Of a stretch of DNA of 64,000 nucleotides, positions 51,822 to 59,761 are shown piece by piece. The notes beneath the pieces are model-generated. The model was not told the DNA's origin, did no database searches, and saw only the letters and a program-made list of their open reading frames with translations. The stretch is from JALYXV01 sp963791545 (GTDB lineage: Bacteria; Actinomycetota; Acidimicrobiia; Acidimicrobiales; Palsa-688). The stretch's first letter is position 1. Each line of letters starts with the position of its first letter. The stretch spans positions 124,001 to 188,000 of the forward strand of contig CAWBSR010000007.1 in the NCBI GenBank assembly GCA_963791545.1. Direction: 5' to 3'. A program made the position numbers and the translations under genes.

Positions 51822-52765
51822 AGGCGGATGTCGCCGGTCGAGTTGACGGCGAGGACGACAGGGCCGGCGGGCGAGTAGCTGATGGCGGTCACCGAGCAGG
51901 TGGAGATGACGATGCGCTGGAACAAGTCGAGGTGGGTGCCGAGAGCGTCGGAAACGGCCGCCTTGATGACATCGGCGTGGGAGACGCACACGATCGCCTC
52001 GCCCGGGTGGCGCCGGCACAGGCCTGCCACGGTGGCCGCGATCCGGGCCCGCATGGCGCTGAAGGCCTCCCCGCCGGGGAACTGGAAACCGCTCGGGTAG
52101 CGCTGTACGGCATTCCACTCCGGCAACTTGCGCAGGGATTTGAGTTCCGCACCCGTCCACTCGCCGAAGTCCATCTCGATGAGGCCCTTCTCGATGGCAA
52201 CCTTGAGACCGAGGCGGCGGCCGATGGGGGCGGCCGTTTCCCGGGCCCGCTCGAGGGGGGAGGCGTACACGGCCGTCACCGTGGGGCCGGTGGGAGCTCT
52301 GGGGGCGGTTTTGGCGGCCTTGGGGGCGGTTTTGGGAGTGGATCTGGGGGCGGCGCCGTTGGCGAGGGCGGCGTCGGAGGTGGCTTCAGGGGTGGCGTCG
52401 AGGGTGCCCTCGGGGGTGGCGCCGGCGGTGGCGTCGGGCGGAGTGGTAAGGCGGGAGAGGCTTTCGGCTACCGCTTCCGCCTCGTCCCTGCCCTTGTCGG
52501 CCAAGTGGAGGCCGGCGGCCCGGCCCGGCAGGACCTGGCCGGTGGTGGGCGTGGTGCCGTGGCGGACGAAGAAGATGAGGGTGGCGGGAACCGCCTTGGG
52601 CTTGGATTTGCGGGCTGGCCGCGTCGTCGTGGTGGCCGCGGTCGTGGTGGCCGCGGTCGTGGTGGCTGCGGTCGTGGTGGCCGCGGGGGCTCCGGCCGGC
52701 ATCGCGTCGCGGGCCGACGCCTGTGGGTCTTTGCGCCCCGACGTGGTGGCTGCTCCTGTCGCCAT
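51818..52765 (-). CDS. Histidine phosphatase superfamily, MSMEG_4193-type
   Basis: The catalytic RHG motif is in IFFVRHGTTPTTGQVLPGRA near residue 67. LIEMDFGEWTGAEL and IVCVSHADVIKAAV give the other active-site residues. The N-terminus holds an ATTTAATTT-type repeat encoded by four 15-bp units near 52626-52685. Residues about 108-160 are an inserted Ala/Pro/Thr-rich linker that normal members lack. It heads the DUF3090-SCO1664 operon. Confidence 0.88.
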   Translation of the reverse strand: MATGAATTSGRKDPQASARDAMPAGAPAATTTAATTTAATTTAATTTTRPARKSKPKAVPATLIFFVRHGTTPTTGQVLPGRAAGLHLADKGRDEAEAVAESLSRLTTPPDATAGATPEGTLDATPEATSDAALANGAAPRSTPKTAPKAAKTAPRAPTGPTVTAVYASPLERARETAAPIGRRLGLKVAIEKGLIEMDFGEWTGAELKSLRKLPEWNAVQRYPSGFQFPGGEAFSAMRARIAATVAGLCRRHPGEAIVCVSHADVIKAAVSDALGTHLDLFQRIVISTCSVTAISYSPAGPVVLAVNSTGDIRL

Positions 52766-52792
52766 GTCGCCGCCAACCTACCCTGGTCGGCT

Positions 52793-53482
52793 ATGCAACT
52801 CCGCTCTACGCCTTCGGACTCCCTGGAGGCGGTCACCGCCGAGATCGTCGGCTGCACCGCCTGCCCCCGCCTGGTGGAGTGGCGCCAGCGGGTGGCCAAG
52901 GAGAAACGGGCGTCGTTCGCGGCCGAGGAGTACTGGGGCCGGCCGGTGCCCGGGTTTGGGGACCCAGACGCCCGGCTGCTGGTGGTGGGCCTGGCCCCGG
53001 CCGCCCATGGGGGCAACCGCACCGGGCGGGTGTTCACGGGGGACCGGTCGGGGGATTGGTTGTTCGCCGCCTTGTGGCGGGCCGGGTACGCCAACCAACC
53101 GACGAGTGTCGCCGCCGGTGATGGCCTGTCCCTGTCCGGTTGCTACGTCAGCGCCGCGGTGCGCTGTGCGCCGCCGGCCAACAAGGCGACGGTAGAGGAG
53201 CGGGACCGCTGTGTTCCCTACCTTCGGCGGGAGATCGATCTGCTTCATTCGCTGCGGGTGATCGTGGTGTTGGGCCAGTTCGCCTACGACGCGGTCGCCC
53301 GGCTGCTCGGTGTCGTGGGCCGGCCCCGCTTCGGGCATCTGGTCGAGACGCCGGCGCCGGGAGGCGACGGGGTGATGATCCTATGCTCGTTCCACCCGAG
53401 CCAGCAGAACACATTCACCGGCAAGCTGACCGAGCCCATGCTGGACGCCGTTTTCACCCGAGCCCGGGCGGCCGGCGCCTAG
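52793..53482 (+). CDS. udgB: Type-5 uracil-DNA glycosylase
   Basis: This is a family 5 (UdgB) uracil-DNA glycosylase of 229 residues. Fe-S cluster cysteines start with CTACPRLVEWR. The active-site block GLAPAAHGGNRTGRVFTGD is the UdgB form, without the polar Asp of other families, and SFHPSQQNTFTGKLT is motif 2. It removes uracil and deaminated purines from DNA. The start at 52793 is 27 bp from the divergent phosphatase gene. Confidence 0.92.
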   Translation: MQLRSTPSDSLEAVTAEIVGCTACPRLVEWRQRVAKEKRASFAAEEYWGRPVPGFGDPDARLLVVGLAPAAHGGNRTGRVFTGDRSGDWLFAALWRAGYANQPTSVAAGDGLSLSGCYVSAAVRCAPPANKATVEERDRCVPYLRREIDLLHSLRVIVVLGQFAYDAVARLLGVVGRPRFGHLVETPAPGGDGVMILCSFHPSQQNTFTGKLTEPMLDAVFTRARAAGA

Positions 53483-53502
53483 AGGGCTCCCGTGGCAGGC
53501 AC

Positions 53503-53548
53503 CGTTTTGCCAAAAAGTGTTGCTGGGACATCATTTTTTGGCAAAACG
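53503..53548. repeat. Dispersed palindromic element, copy 2
   Basis: The arms start CGTTTTGCCAAAAA and pair in about 18 of 21 positions around CTGG. It is nearly identical to the element at 45275. It too lies between convergent genes, here udgB and the FrhB-like gene. Confidence 0.85.
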
Positions 53549-53651
53549 CGGCCGTCAAACAGCGCCGCCTTCGGTTGCGCAGCGACACCTTGGGCGGTGC
53601 AGCGTCACTTTCGGTGAATGGATCGCGTTCGAGGCGGCCGGCTGGCCGAGG

Positions 53652-54905
53652 TCAGGCGGGACTTGGGGTCGCGGCCAAATCCGGGTCCCGAGCCGGCGCC
53701 GGGTCCGGGGTCGGGTCCGGCTCGGAGTCGGCGGCCGGCTTCGCCTTCTTGGCGGACTTGGCCTTGGGCTTGGGCGGCGGGACCCCGACTTTGGGGAACG
53801 GCAGGAACTGGTCGGGCCACCGGCGGCGAGAGACGATCGACAGCTTTCGAAGCAGGGCGATGGCGCCGGGATCGTCGTCGCCGGGGCGGCCCTCGATGGT
53901 GCCGTCCTCCAGCATCTTGATCAGGATCTCCCGGCCCAGGTCGGTGCGGACGATCGTCAACGTCCAGTCGTTGAAGGCGCCGATCCCCCCAGTCGAGATG
54001 TCGGCGTGCTCAGCCGCGAAGTCGGGGCAGGTCTTGCACCCGTCCCTGGTCCAGGCGTGACACTCCTTGAGATCGACCTCGTGGTAGGAACCGTCCTTCA
54101 TCCAGATCTGGAAGACGCCCTTGATGTTCATCTTGACCATGTCCGACTTGCGCAGGCCGTATTTGGCCTCGAACAACTCCTCGAAGATGGCGTCGTCGAA
54201 GGTCTTGGAGCACAACAGTCCGATGTTGAGGGCGAAGCGGCGGGCCGGCTTCCCCGCCTTGCGGGCCTTCATGGCGGGAGGCACCGAGCTCTGGCAGCTC
54301 ATGCCGACGAGCGCCAGCTTCTCCGCCCCGCTCTCCACCGCCTCCTTGTAGGCCATGGTGTTGGCCGAGTACGTGTAGCGGGAGCCGGCTGAGGCGAGAA
54401 TCTCGGCTCGGGTGCGGGCCACACCGGGGATCGCCTTCCAGGAGCTGCCGTCACCTTCCAGGTAGGAGACCAGGGCCGCGTCGATGTAGCCGTGGTCGAG
54501 GCACCACAGGAGGATGGCCGAAACCAGGCCCCCGTCCTGACCCTTCTGGTGGACCTCTTGGTCGGTCGCCCGGGCCAGGATGATGTCCTTGGAGATGCCG
54601 TCCAACTCGTCGGGCTGGCGTTCCCGGCCGAACAGGAAGGAGTCGATCTCGGGCTCCCATGCCCGGAAGCGGGGGCAGGCCCGGGTGCAGCTGGTGCACC
54701 CCCGATCGCCGTGGCCGCAGCCCGCCGGACCGTCCTCCAGTTGCAGGTGGAACGGCTTGTACACGCCGTTGCTGTCGTCGTAGCCCAGCACGTCGTAGGG
54801 GCAGGCAACGACGCAGCCGGCGCAACCTGTGCACAGGCCGGTGGTCACCACCTCGTCATAAAGGTGGGCCCAGTGGGCCTGCCAGCGTTGCTTCTCCGGC
54901 GCCAT
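53652..54905 (-). CDS. FrhB-like coenzyme F420 hydrogenase/dehydrogenase beta subunit family
   Basis: The N-terminus has two cysteine clusters: GLCTGCAGCVVACPYDVLG and CTSCTRACPRFRAW, which may hold [4Fe-4S] clusters. The FrhB N- and C-terminal domains follow (QDGGLVSAILLWCLDHG, LVGMSCQSSVPPAM, ECHAWTRDGCKTCPDF). These proteins carry FAD and pass electrons to or from F420. The ATG at 54905 is the natural start. The last roughly 60 residues are a Lys/Pro/Asp-rich tail with DPTPDPAPARDPD repeats. Confidence 0.85.
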   Translation of the reverse strand: MAPEKQRWQAHWAHLYDEVVTTGLCTGCAGCVVACPYDVLGYDDSNGVYKPFHLQLEDGPAGCGHGDRGCTSCTRACPRFRAWEPEIDSFLFGRERQPDELDGISKDIILARATDQEVHQKGQDGGLVSAILLWCLDHGYIDAALVSYLEGDGSSWKAIPGVARTRAEILASAGSRYTYSANTMAYKEAVESGAEKLALVGMSCQSSVPPAMKARKAGKPARRFALNIGLLCSKTFDDAIFEELFEAKYGLRKSDMVKMNIKGVFQIWMKDGSYHEVDLKECHAWTRDGCKTCPDFAAEHADISTGGIGAFNDWTLTIVRTDLGREILIKMLEDGTIEGRPGDDDPGAIALLRKLSIVSRRRWPDQFLPFPKVGVPPPKPKAKSAKKAKPAADSEPDPTPDPAPARDPDLAATPSPA

Positions 54906-54964
54906 GGGTTCGAGCGTAGCGGCGGTCCCGACGGTCGAGTCGCAGGCCCGGTACGTTCGGATCC

Positions 54965-55804
54965 ATGCCGGAGTTGGCGGAGGTCGAGGCGTATCGGCGC
55001 CTGGCCGAGGACCGGGCCCTCGGCCGGACCATCGGGGGAGTGGACGCGCCCGACGCCTGGTACCTGAAGGGCGGCCTGACGGCTCCCGTGGTGAGCTCGC
55101 TGCTGGTGGGGCGCCGGCTGCTGAGCGCCGAGCGGAGGGGGAAGCTGCTGTGGCTGCCAACCAGCGACGGCGGTCCCGTGCTGGGGCTGCGGTTCGGGAT
55201 GAGCGGGCGCCTCGTCGTCGACGGGGCGGCGGGGATCGACGACCTCTGGTACAGCTCCAATCGGGCTGAGCCTCGATGGGCCCGCTTTGGCCTCGACTTC
55301 GTCGACGGGGGGCGGTTGGTCATGAGCGACCCCCGCCGGCTCGGCGGTGTGACCATCGACCCCGGCCTCAGCCATCTCGGCCCGGATGCATTGACCGTCA
55401 CCTTGGCGGAGCTTCGCCACGCCCTGGCGCCGGGCCGCCCGCCGCGGCCGGCCGGGGGCGGCCCCGACTCGGCCGGTGTGGTCACCCGGACCTCGCTCAA
55501 GGGGCGGCTGATGGATCAGTCCCGTCTGGCCGGGGTGGGCAACCTGGCAGCCGACGAGATCCTCTGGCGATCCGGGCTGGCCCCAACCCGCCCCGCCTCC
55601 TCGCTCAATGACAACGAGCTTCGCCGCCTTCACCGGCACCTTCGGGCCACCTTGCGGGACTTTCTCGAGCGAGGCGGTTCCCATACCGGTGAGCTGATGC
55701 CCGAGCGCCACCCGGGCGGCCTGTGCCCGAAGGACGCGACGCCATTGCTGCGGGCGACGGTCGCCACCCGCACCACGTGGTGGTGCCCCAAACACCAGCA
55801 ATAG
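54965..55804 (+). CDS. mutM: Fpg/Nei-family DNA glycosylase with variant zinc finger
   Basis: The catalytic N-terminus MPELAEVEAYRR gives the proline nucleophile and glutamate. The beta-lobe lysine is in RRGKLLWLP, and the helix-two-turn-helix QSRLAGVGNLAADEILWRSG is clear. The C-terminal zinc finger reads C-x2-D-x16-C-x2-H, where relatives have four cysteines. Target base (8-oxoguanine or oxidised pyrimidines) is not decided. Confidence 0.87.
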   Translation: MPELAEVEAYRRLAEDRALGRTIGGVDAPDAWYLKGGLTAPVVSSLLVGRRLLSAERRGKLLWLPTSDGGPVLGLRFGMSGRLVVDGAAGIDDLWYSSNRAEPRWARFGLDFVDGGRLVMSDPRRLGGVTIDPGLSHLGPDALTVTLAELRHALAPGRPPRPAGGGPDSAGVVTRTSLKGRLMDQSRLAGVGNLAADEILWRSGLAPTRPASSLNDNELRRLHRHLRATLRDFLERGGSHTGELMPERHPGGLCPKDATPLLRATVATRTTWWCPKHQQ

Positions 55805-56048
55805 CGCCGGTGAGGCCGGGGTGAGGCCCGGTGGGCCCGGTGAGGCCTGATGAGGGCCGGTGGCGTGCTGCGGGGGATCGGCCGGGGGTTGCGCTCAACT
55901 GCGAGCTCGACCGGCAACTGAAGTCGTCGCAAGGCTGAATCCATGGCCAGCCGTACGCACCCCCTAATGCGTCAGAATCCCGGGGACCGATTCCTACGGG
56001 TATTTCGCCACTGCGGCCCGCCGAGAAACGACGCTCCGTTAGTTCAGG

Positions 56049-57092
56049 TCAAGCGGCGGTGAAACTCACGTCGCTGAAATGGTTCCAGTTCCCCGCTATA
56101 TAGCTGTAGACCCGAGCGTAAAGGTGCTTACCGGTCGGAAGAGCAGGAACGGTGTAGCTCGTTTGGCTGCCCGGCAGCAGCCCGCTGTTGGCCACGTCGT
56201 AACCGCCCATGGTGCTCCCGATCGTGACCGCGTAATAGGCGGAACTGGCGACCGGCGACCACGTGAAGGGCTGGCTGGCGCTCACATTGGTCGCCCCGGC
56301 CGTCGGCCGGGTGAAGGAGGCGGTGCTGGGCCCGGTCACGGAGAACTTGGCGTCGGCCCATGTCCAAGCCCCTTGCACGAAGCTGTAGATTCGGGCCCAG
56401 AGGACGCCGCCGGGAAGGGCGGGGACGGTGGTGCTCAACTGCGAGTTGGGAAGCAGCCCCGAATTCAGCAGGTCGGTTCCACCCGGCGTGGTTCCCACCG
56501 TGAGGCAGTAGTACTGAGCTCCCCCCACCTGCGACCAACTGAACGGCTGGGCGGACGGGAAAATGACGGTGCCGCTGGCCGGGAACACCAAGGTGGGGGT
56601 CGGGGGCGGCGGGTAATCACCGAAATCCTGGACGATCCAGACCTGGCCGTTGCCGCCTGTGGCAACACCGACACCAATGCGGTTGTACGCGGGGTCGACC
56701 ATGTTGGCGTAGTGGTCGGGACTGGCGACCAGGGCGTTGTAGGTTGCGAGAAGGCTGTACCCGTCGCCGATATTCTCGCCTATCTTGGTCCACCCCGACG
56801 GCGCGTCGACGGAGAGATTCGGGTTGTGGGACAAGACGCCTGCGCTGGCCATGTGCTCGGCCCAATACTGAGCCACTGAGCTCAGCGTGGCATTGGTCGT
56901 GAGGGGGACCAGGCCAACATTGGCCCGCAGGGTGTTGACCCAGCCGAGGATGTCGCTCGCCCCGGCGGCCGATGTACCGGCCGTAACGACAGCGGTTCCG
57001 AGATTGGCGGCAGCCACGGGGGCCGCAACGGCCACGATTGGTAAAGAAGAAATGGCTATCGCAACCACCAGCTTGCGAACCCTCGGACCCAC
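56049..57092 (-). CDS. Secreted CAP/SCP-domain protein with two C-terminal repeats
   Basis: A signal peptide (KLVVAIAISSLPIVAVAAPVA) is followed by a CAP domain (residues about 45-155) with WAEHMASAGVLSHNP and GENIGDGYSLLATYN. Two related beta-sandwich-like modules follow, each with QPFxWSxV and NSGLLPxSQ, separated by about 90 residues. The GTG at 57092 has AGGAG 6 bases upstream. It is exported; function is unknown, probably cell-wall related. Confidence 0.83.
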   Translation of the reverse strand: MGPRVRKLVVAIAISSLPIVAVAAPVAAANLGTAVVTAGTSAAGASDILGWVNTLRANVGLVPLTTNATLSSVAQYWAEHMASAGVLSHNPNLSVDAPSGWTKIGENIGDGYSLLATYNALVASPDHYANMVDPAYNRIGVGVATGGNGQVWIVQDFGDYPPPPTPTLVFPASGTVIFPSAQPFSWSQVGGAQYYCLTVGTTPGGTDLLNSGLLPNSQLSTTVPALPGGVLWARIYSFVQGAWTWADAKFSVTGPSTASFTRPTAGATNVSASQPFTWSPVASSAYYAVTIGSTMGGYDVANSGLLPGSQTSYTVPALPTGKHLYARVYSYIAGNWNHFSDVSFTAA

Positions 57093-57322
57093 GTATTCTC
57101 CTGTCGGAAGTCATGCTTGAGAGACAGAACTTCGGTCGGGTCGGCCGGTGCTTTAGGATTTATTTAACTCACGCGGTACGAACGCGGCGCTATGGGACCT
57201 CCCGTTCAAAATGTGGCTTTTGGGTGAGGCCGGCGGAGGACTTTCACCCCGGGAGCGCACCTCGCGGTATTCCCGCGCCACGCTGGCGGCGCCGGGCTGG
57301 GCCGCTCTGAGCTGCGAGCGAG

Positions 57323-57394
57323 TGCCCCCGGCAGGATTCGAACCTGCGCACCCGCCTCCGGAGGGCGGTGCTCTATCCCCTGAGCTACGAGGGC
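57323..57394 (-). tRNA. tRNA-Arg (anticodon CCG)
   Basis: On the minus strand the acceptor stem is GCCCTCG/CGGGGGC with one U-G pair and discriminator A. The anticodon arm is CCGCC-CTCCGGA-GGCGG, giving anticodon CCG. The T-arm is GCAGG-TTCGAAT-CCTGC. CCA is not encoded. It reads CGG, a common arginine codon in this GC-rich DNA. It lies 739 bp from argS. Confidence 0.95.
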
Positions 57395-57466
57395 CCGCGC
57401 TGCGAGCTTAGCGAGCCGAACCAGGGTGGACGTCGGTACCGGCCGCAGTCCCATACGATCCAACAC

Positions 57467-57859
57467 GTGGAGCCCCGGACTGTCCTGGTGATCGACGACG
57501 ACCCCGTCATCGTCAAGCTTCTTCAGGTCAACTTCGAGATCGAGGGCTACGCCGTCATCTCGGCGGAAAACGGCCTTACCGGCCTGGCCCGGGCCCACGC
57601 CGACCAGCCCGACCTCATCATCCTCGACGTGATGATGCCGGGGATGAACGGCCTCGACGTAGCTCGTTCCCTCAAGGGGTCTGACGACACCCGGTCCATC
57701 CCGATCATCCTGCTATCGGCCAAGGCCCAGGCCAACGACGTCGCCCGCGGCCGCGAGGTGGCCGACGACTACATCACCAAGCCATTCGACCCCCTGGAGC
57801 TGCTCGATCGGGTGGCCGGCTTCCTCGAAGAGCCCCCGACCGGCCACGAGAGCCCGTAG
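57467..57859 (+). CDS. Single-domain response regulator
   Basis: The 130-residue protein is only a receiver domain. VLVIDDDPVIVKLL gives the acidic pocket, LIILDVMMPGMNG the phospho-acceptor Asp, ILLSAKA the Ser/Thr position and YITKPFDP the lysine. No output domain follows. The open frame runs upstream through the tRNA region but the GTG at 57467 is the sensible start. No kinase is adjacent. Confidence 0.85.
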   Translation: MEPRTVLVIDDDPVIVKLLQVNFEIEGYAVISAENGLTGLARAHADQPDLIILDVMMPGMNGLDVARSLKGSDDTRSIPIILLSAKAQANDVARGREVADDYITKPFDPLELLDRVAGFLEEPPTGHESP

Positions 57860-58030
57860 CCGCCCGACGCCGCCGTCCCGCACTCGGCCCGAAAGACCGC
57901 CGCCCGCCGCCCGCCGCCGCCGTCCCGCACTCGGCCCGAAAGACGTAGCCGCCCGACGCCGCCCGCCGCCGCCCGACGCCGCCCGCCGCCCGCCGGCCGC
58001 CGGCCGCCGGCCGCCGGCCGCCGGCCGCCG
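57856..58030. repeat. GC-only repeat region before argS
   Basis: GCCGTCCCGCACTCGGCCCG and the next 6 bases occur at 57872 and again at 57919. GTAGCCGCCCGACGCCGCC occurs at 57856 and 57945. After that come CCGCC and GGCCGCC short repeats to about 58030. No gene is visible in the 273-bp gap. Confidence 0.8.
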
Positions 58031-58132
58031 CCAGAACAGCGCCCAGCGCCGGCCGCGGCCACGCCTGCGAGGGGCGCCGGTAGCCATACCGTTTTCGCTC
58101 CCGCTATCAGACCTGCGACCATTTACCTACTC

Positions 58133-59749
58133 GTGACCGCCATCCGGACCACCCTCGCCGACGCCGTTGCCGCCGCCCTGAACGCCCTCGGCATCGAGGC
58201 CGACGCCGAATCCGTCCACCTCGAGCGCCCGGCCCGGCGAGAACACGGGGATTGGTCGACCAACGTCGCCCTCACCCTGTCCAAGCCTGCCGGGCGCCCG
58301 CCCCGCCAGCTGGCCGCGGAACTGCGGACCCAACTGAGCACCCACCTGCCCCGCCACGTGGTGAAGATCGATATCGCAGGCCCCGGCTTCCTCAACTTCC
58401 ACCTCGACGACGGCTGGCTCTGCGACGTCCTCATCGACGTGGTGACCGAGGGTGAGAAGAACTACGCCCGCCTCGACCTCGGTCGCGGCCAGAGAGTCCA
58501 GGTCGAGTTCGTCTCCGCCAACCCGACCGGGCCCCTGCACGTGGGCAACGGTTGGTGGGCTTCCTACGGCGACGCCGTGGCCCGGCTCCTCGACCGCTGC
58601 GGGTGGCAGGTCAGCCGGGAGTACTACGTCAATGACACCGGCGGCCAGATCCGCAAGCTGGGCGCCAGCCTCCTGGCCCGGCGCAACGGCGAACCGCTTC
58701 CCGACGACGGCTACCCGTCGGGTTTCATCAAGGGCCTGGCCGCCGCCTATGACGGCCCCGACGAGATCGCGGCCGCGGGGCGCTGGGCGGCAGAACGCAG
58801 TCTCGGCTACATCAAGCTGCAACTGGCCGAGATCAACGTCCATTACGACCAGTGGTTCAGCCAGGCCTCGATCGAGGAGAGCCCGGCTATGGAGGAGACA
58901 CTGGCCGTCCTGAAGGTCAAGGGCCTGACCTTCGACGAGGAAGGGGCCCTGTGGCTGCAGACCGAAGGCTTCGGTGACCCCCGGGGCAAGCGGGTCCTTC
59001 GGAAGTCGAACGGTGACTGGACCTACCTGGCCGGTGACCTGACCTATCACCGCAACAAGTTCGTGACGCGGGGCTTCGATAGGGTCATCAATGTCTGGGG
59101 CGCCGACCATGAGGGCCAGGTGCCCAGCCTGAAGGCCGGCGTCGCCGCCCTCGGGATCGACCCTGAGCGCCTCGAGATCCGCCTCGGTCAGATGATCTCG
59201 CTGGCCAGCGGGCGCATGGGAAAACGGCTCGGCAACGCCGTCGACCTCGACGACCTGGTCGACGACATCGGCCCCGACGCCATGCGCCTCCTCAGCCTGG
59301 TCAACTCTCCCGACCAGGCCACGGTCGTCGATCTGGAGAAGATCCGAGCCGAGTCCAAGGAGAGCCCGGTCTTCTACGTGCAGATGGCCTATGCCCGCAT
59401 CGCGGGCATCGGGCGGGAGGCGGAGAAGCGCCAGATCACACGCGTCCCGCTCGGCAGAACCGACCTCAGCCTGCTGACCCACCCCCGAGAGCTCGAGGTC
59501 CTCCGGGCCCTCGACGAACTGCCCGAGGTGGTGGCCCTGGCCGGCGCCGAGCGGGCTCCCCACAAGATCACCACCTGGGTCCGGGAGCTGGCCGACCGTT
59601 TCCATGGCTTCTACCACGATTGCTATGTCCTGCACTCCGACGTCCCCGAGGGACTGACCCAGGCCCGGTTGTGGTTGGTGGAAGCCGCCCGCATCGGGCT
59701 CAGCATCGGTCTCGGCCTGTTGGGCGTGACGGCGCCAGAGAAGATGTGA
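58133..59749 (+). CDS. argS: Arginyl-tRNA synthetase
   Basis: A class I aminoacyl-tRNA synthetase of 538 residues. The HIGH motif appears as NPTGPLHVGNGWW and the KMSKS region as GRMGKRLGNAVDL, both degenerate as often in ArgRS. The N-terminal Add-1 domain (HGDWSTNVALTLSK) and the DALR domain (FYHDCYVLHSD) are present. The start is a GTG at 58133. The TGA stop at 59747 is in the same frame as lysA. Confidence 0.95.
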   Translation: MTAIRTTLADAVAAALNALGIEADAESVHLERPARREHGDWSTNVALTLSKPAGRPPRQLAAELRTQLSTHLPRHVVKIDIAGPGFLNFHLDDGWLCDVLIDVVTEGEKNYARLDLGRGQRVQVEFVSANPTGPLHVGNGWWASYGDAVARLLDRCGWQVSREYYVNDTGGQIRKLGASLLARRNGEPLPDDGYPSGFIKGLAAAYDGPDEIAAAGRWAAERSLGYIKLQLAEINVHYDQWFSQASIEESPAMEETLAVLKVKGLTFDEEGALWLQTEGFGDPRGKRVLRKSNGDWTYLAGDLTYHRNKFVTRGFDRVINVWGADHEGQVPSLKAGVAALGIDPERLEIRLGQMISLASGRMGKRLGNAVDLDDLVDDIGPDAMRLLSLVNSPDQATVVDLEKIRAESKESPVFYVQMAYARIAGIGREAEKRQITRVPLGRTDLSLLTHPRELEVLRALDELPEVVALAGAERAPHKITTWVRELADRFHGFYHDCYVLHSDVPEGLTQARLWLVEAARIGLSIGLGLLGVTAPEKM

Positions 59750-59761
59750 TGGGCAGGAGAT

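Noticed and set aside
51932..52792. N-terminal extension of udgB rich in glycine
   Set aside because: It lies opposite the phosphatase gene and reads GGRGRGGRG-type repeats; homologs start at 52793.
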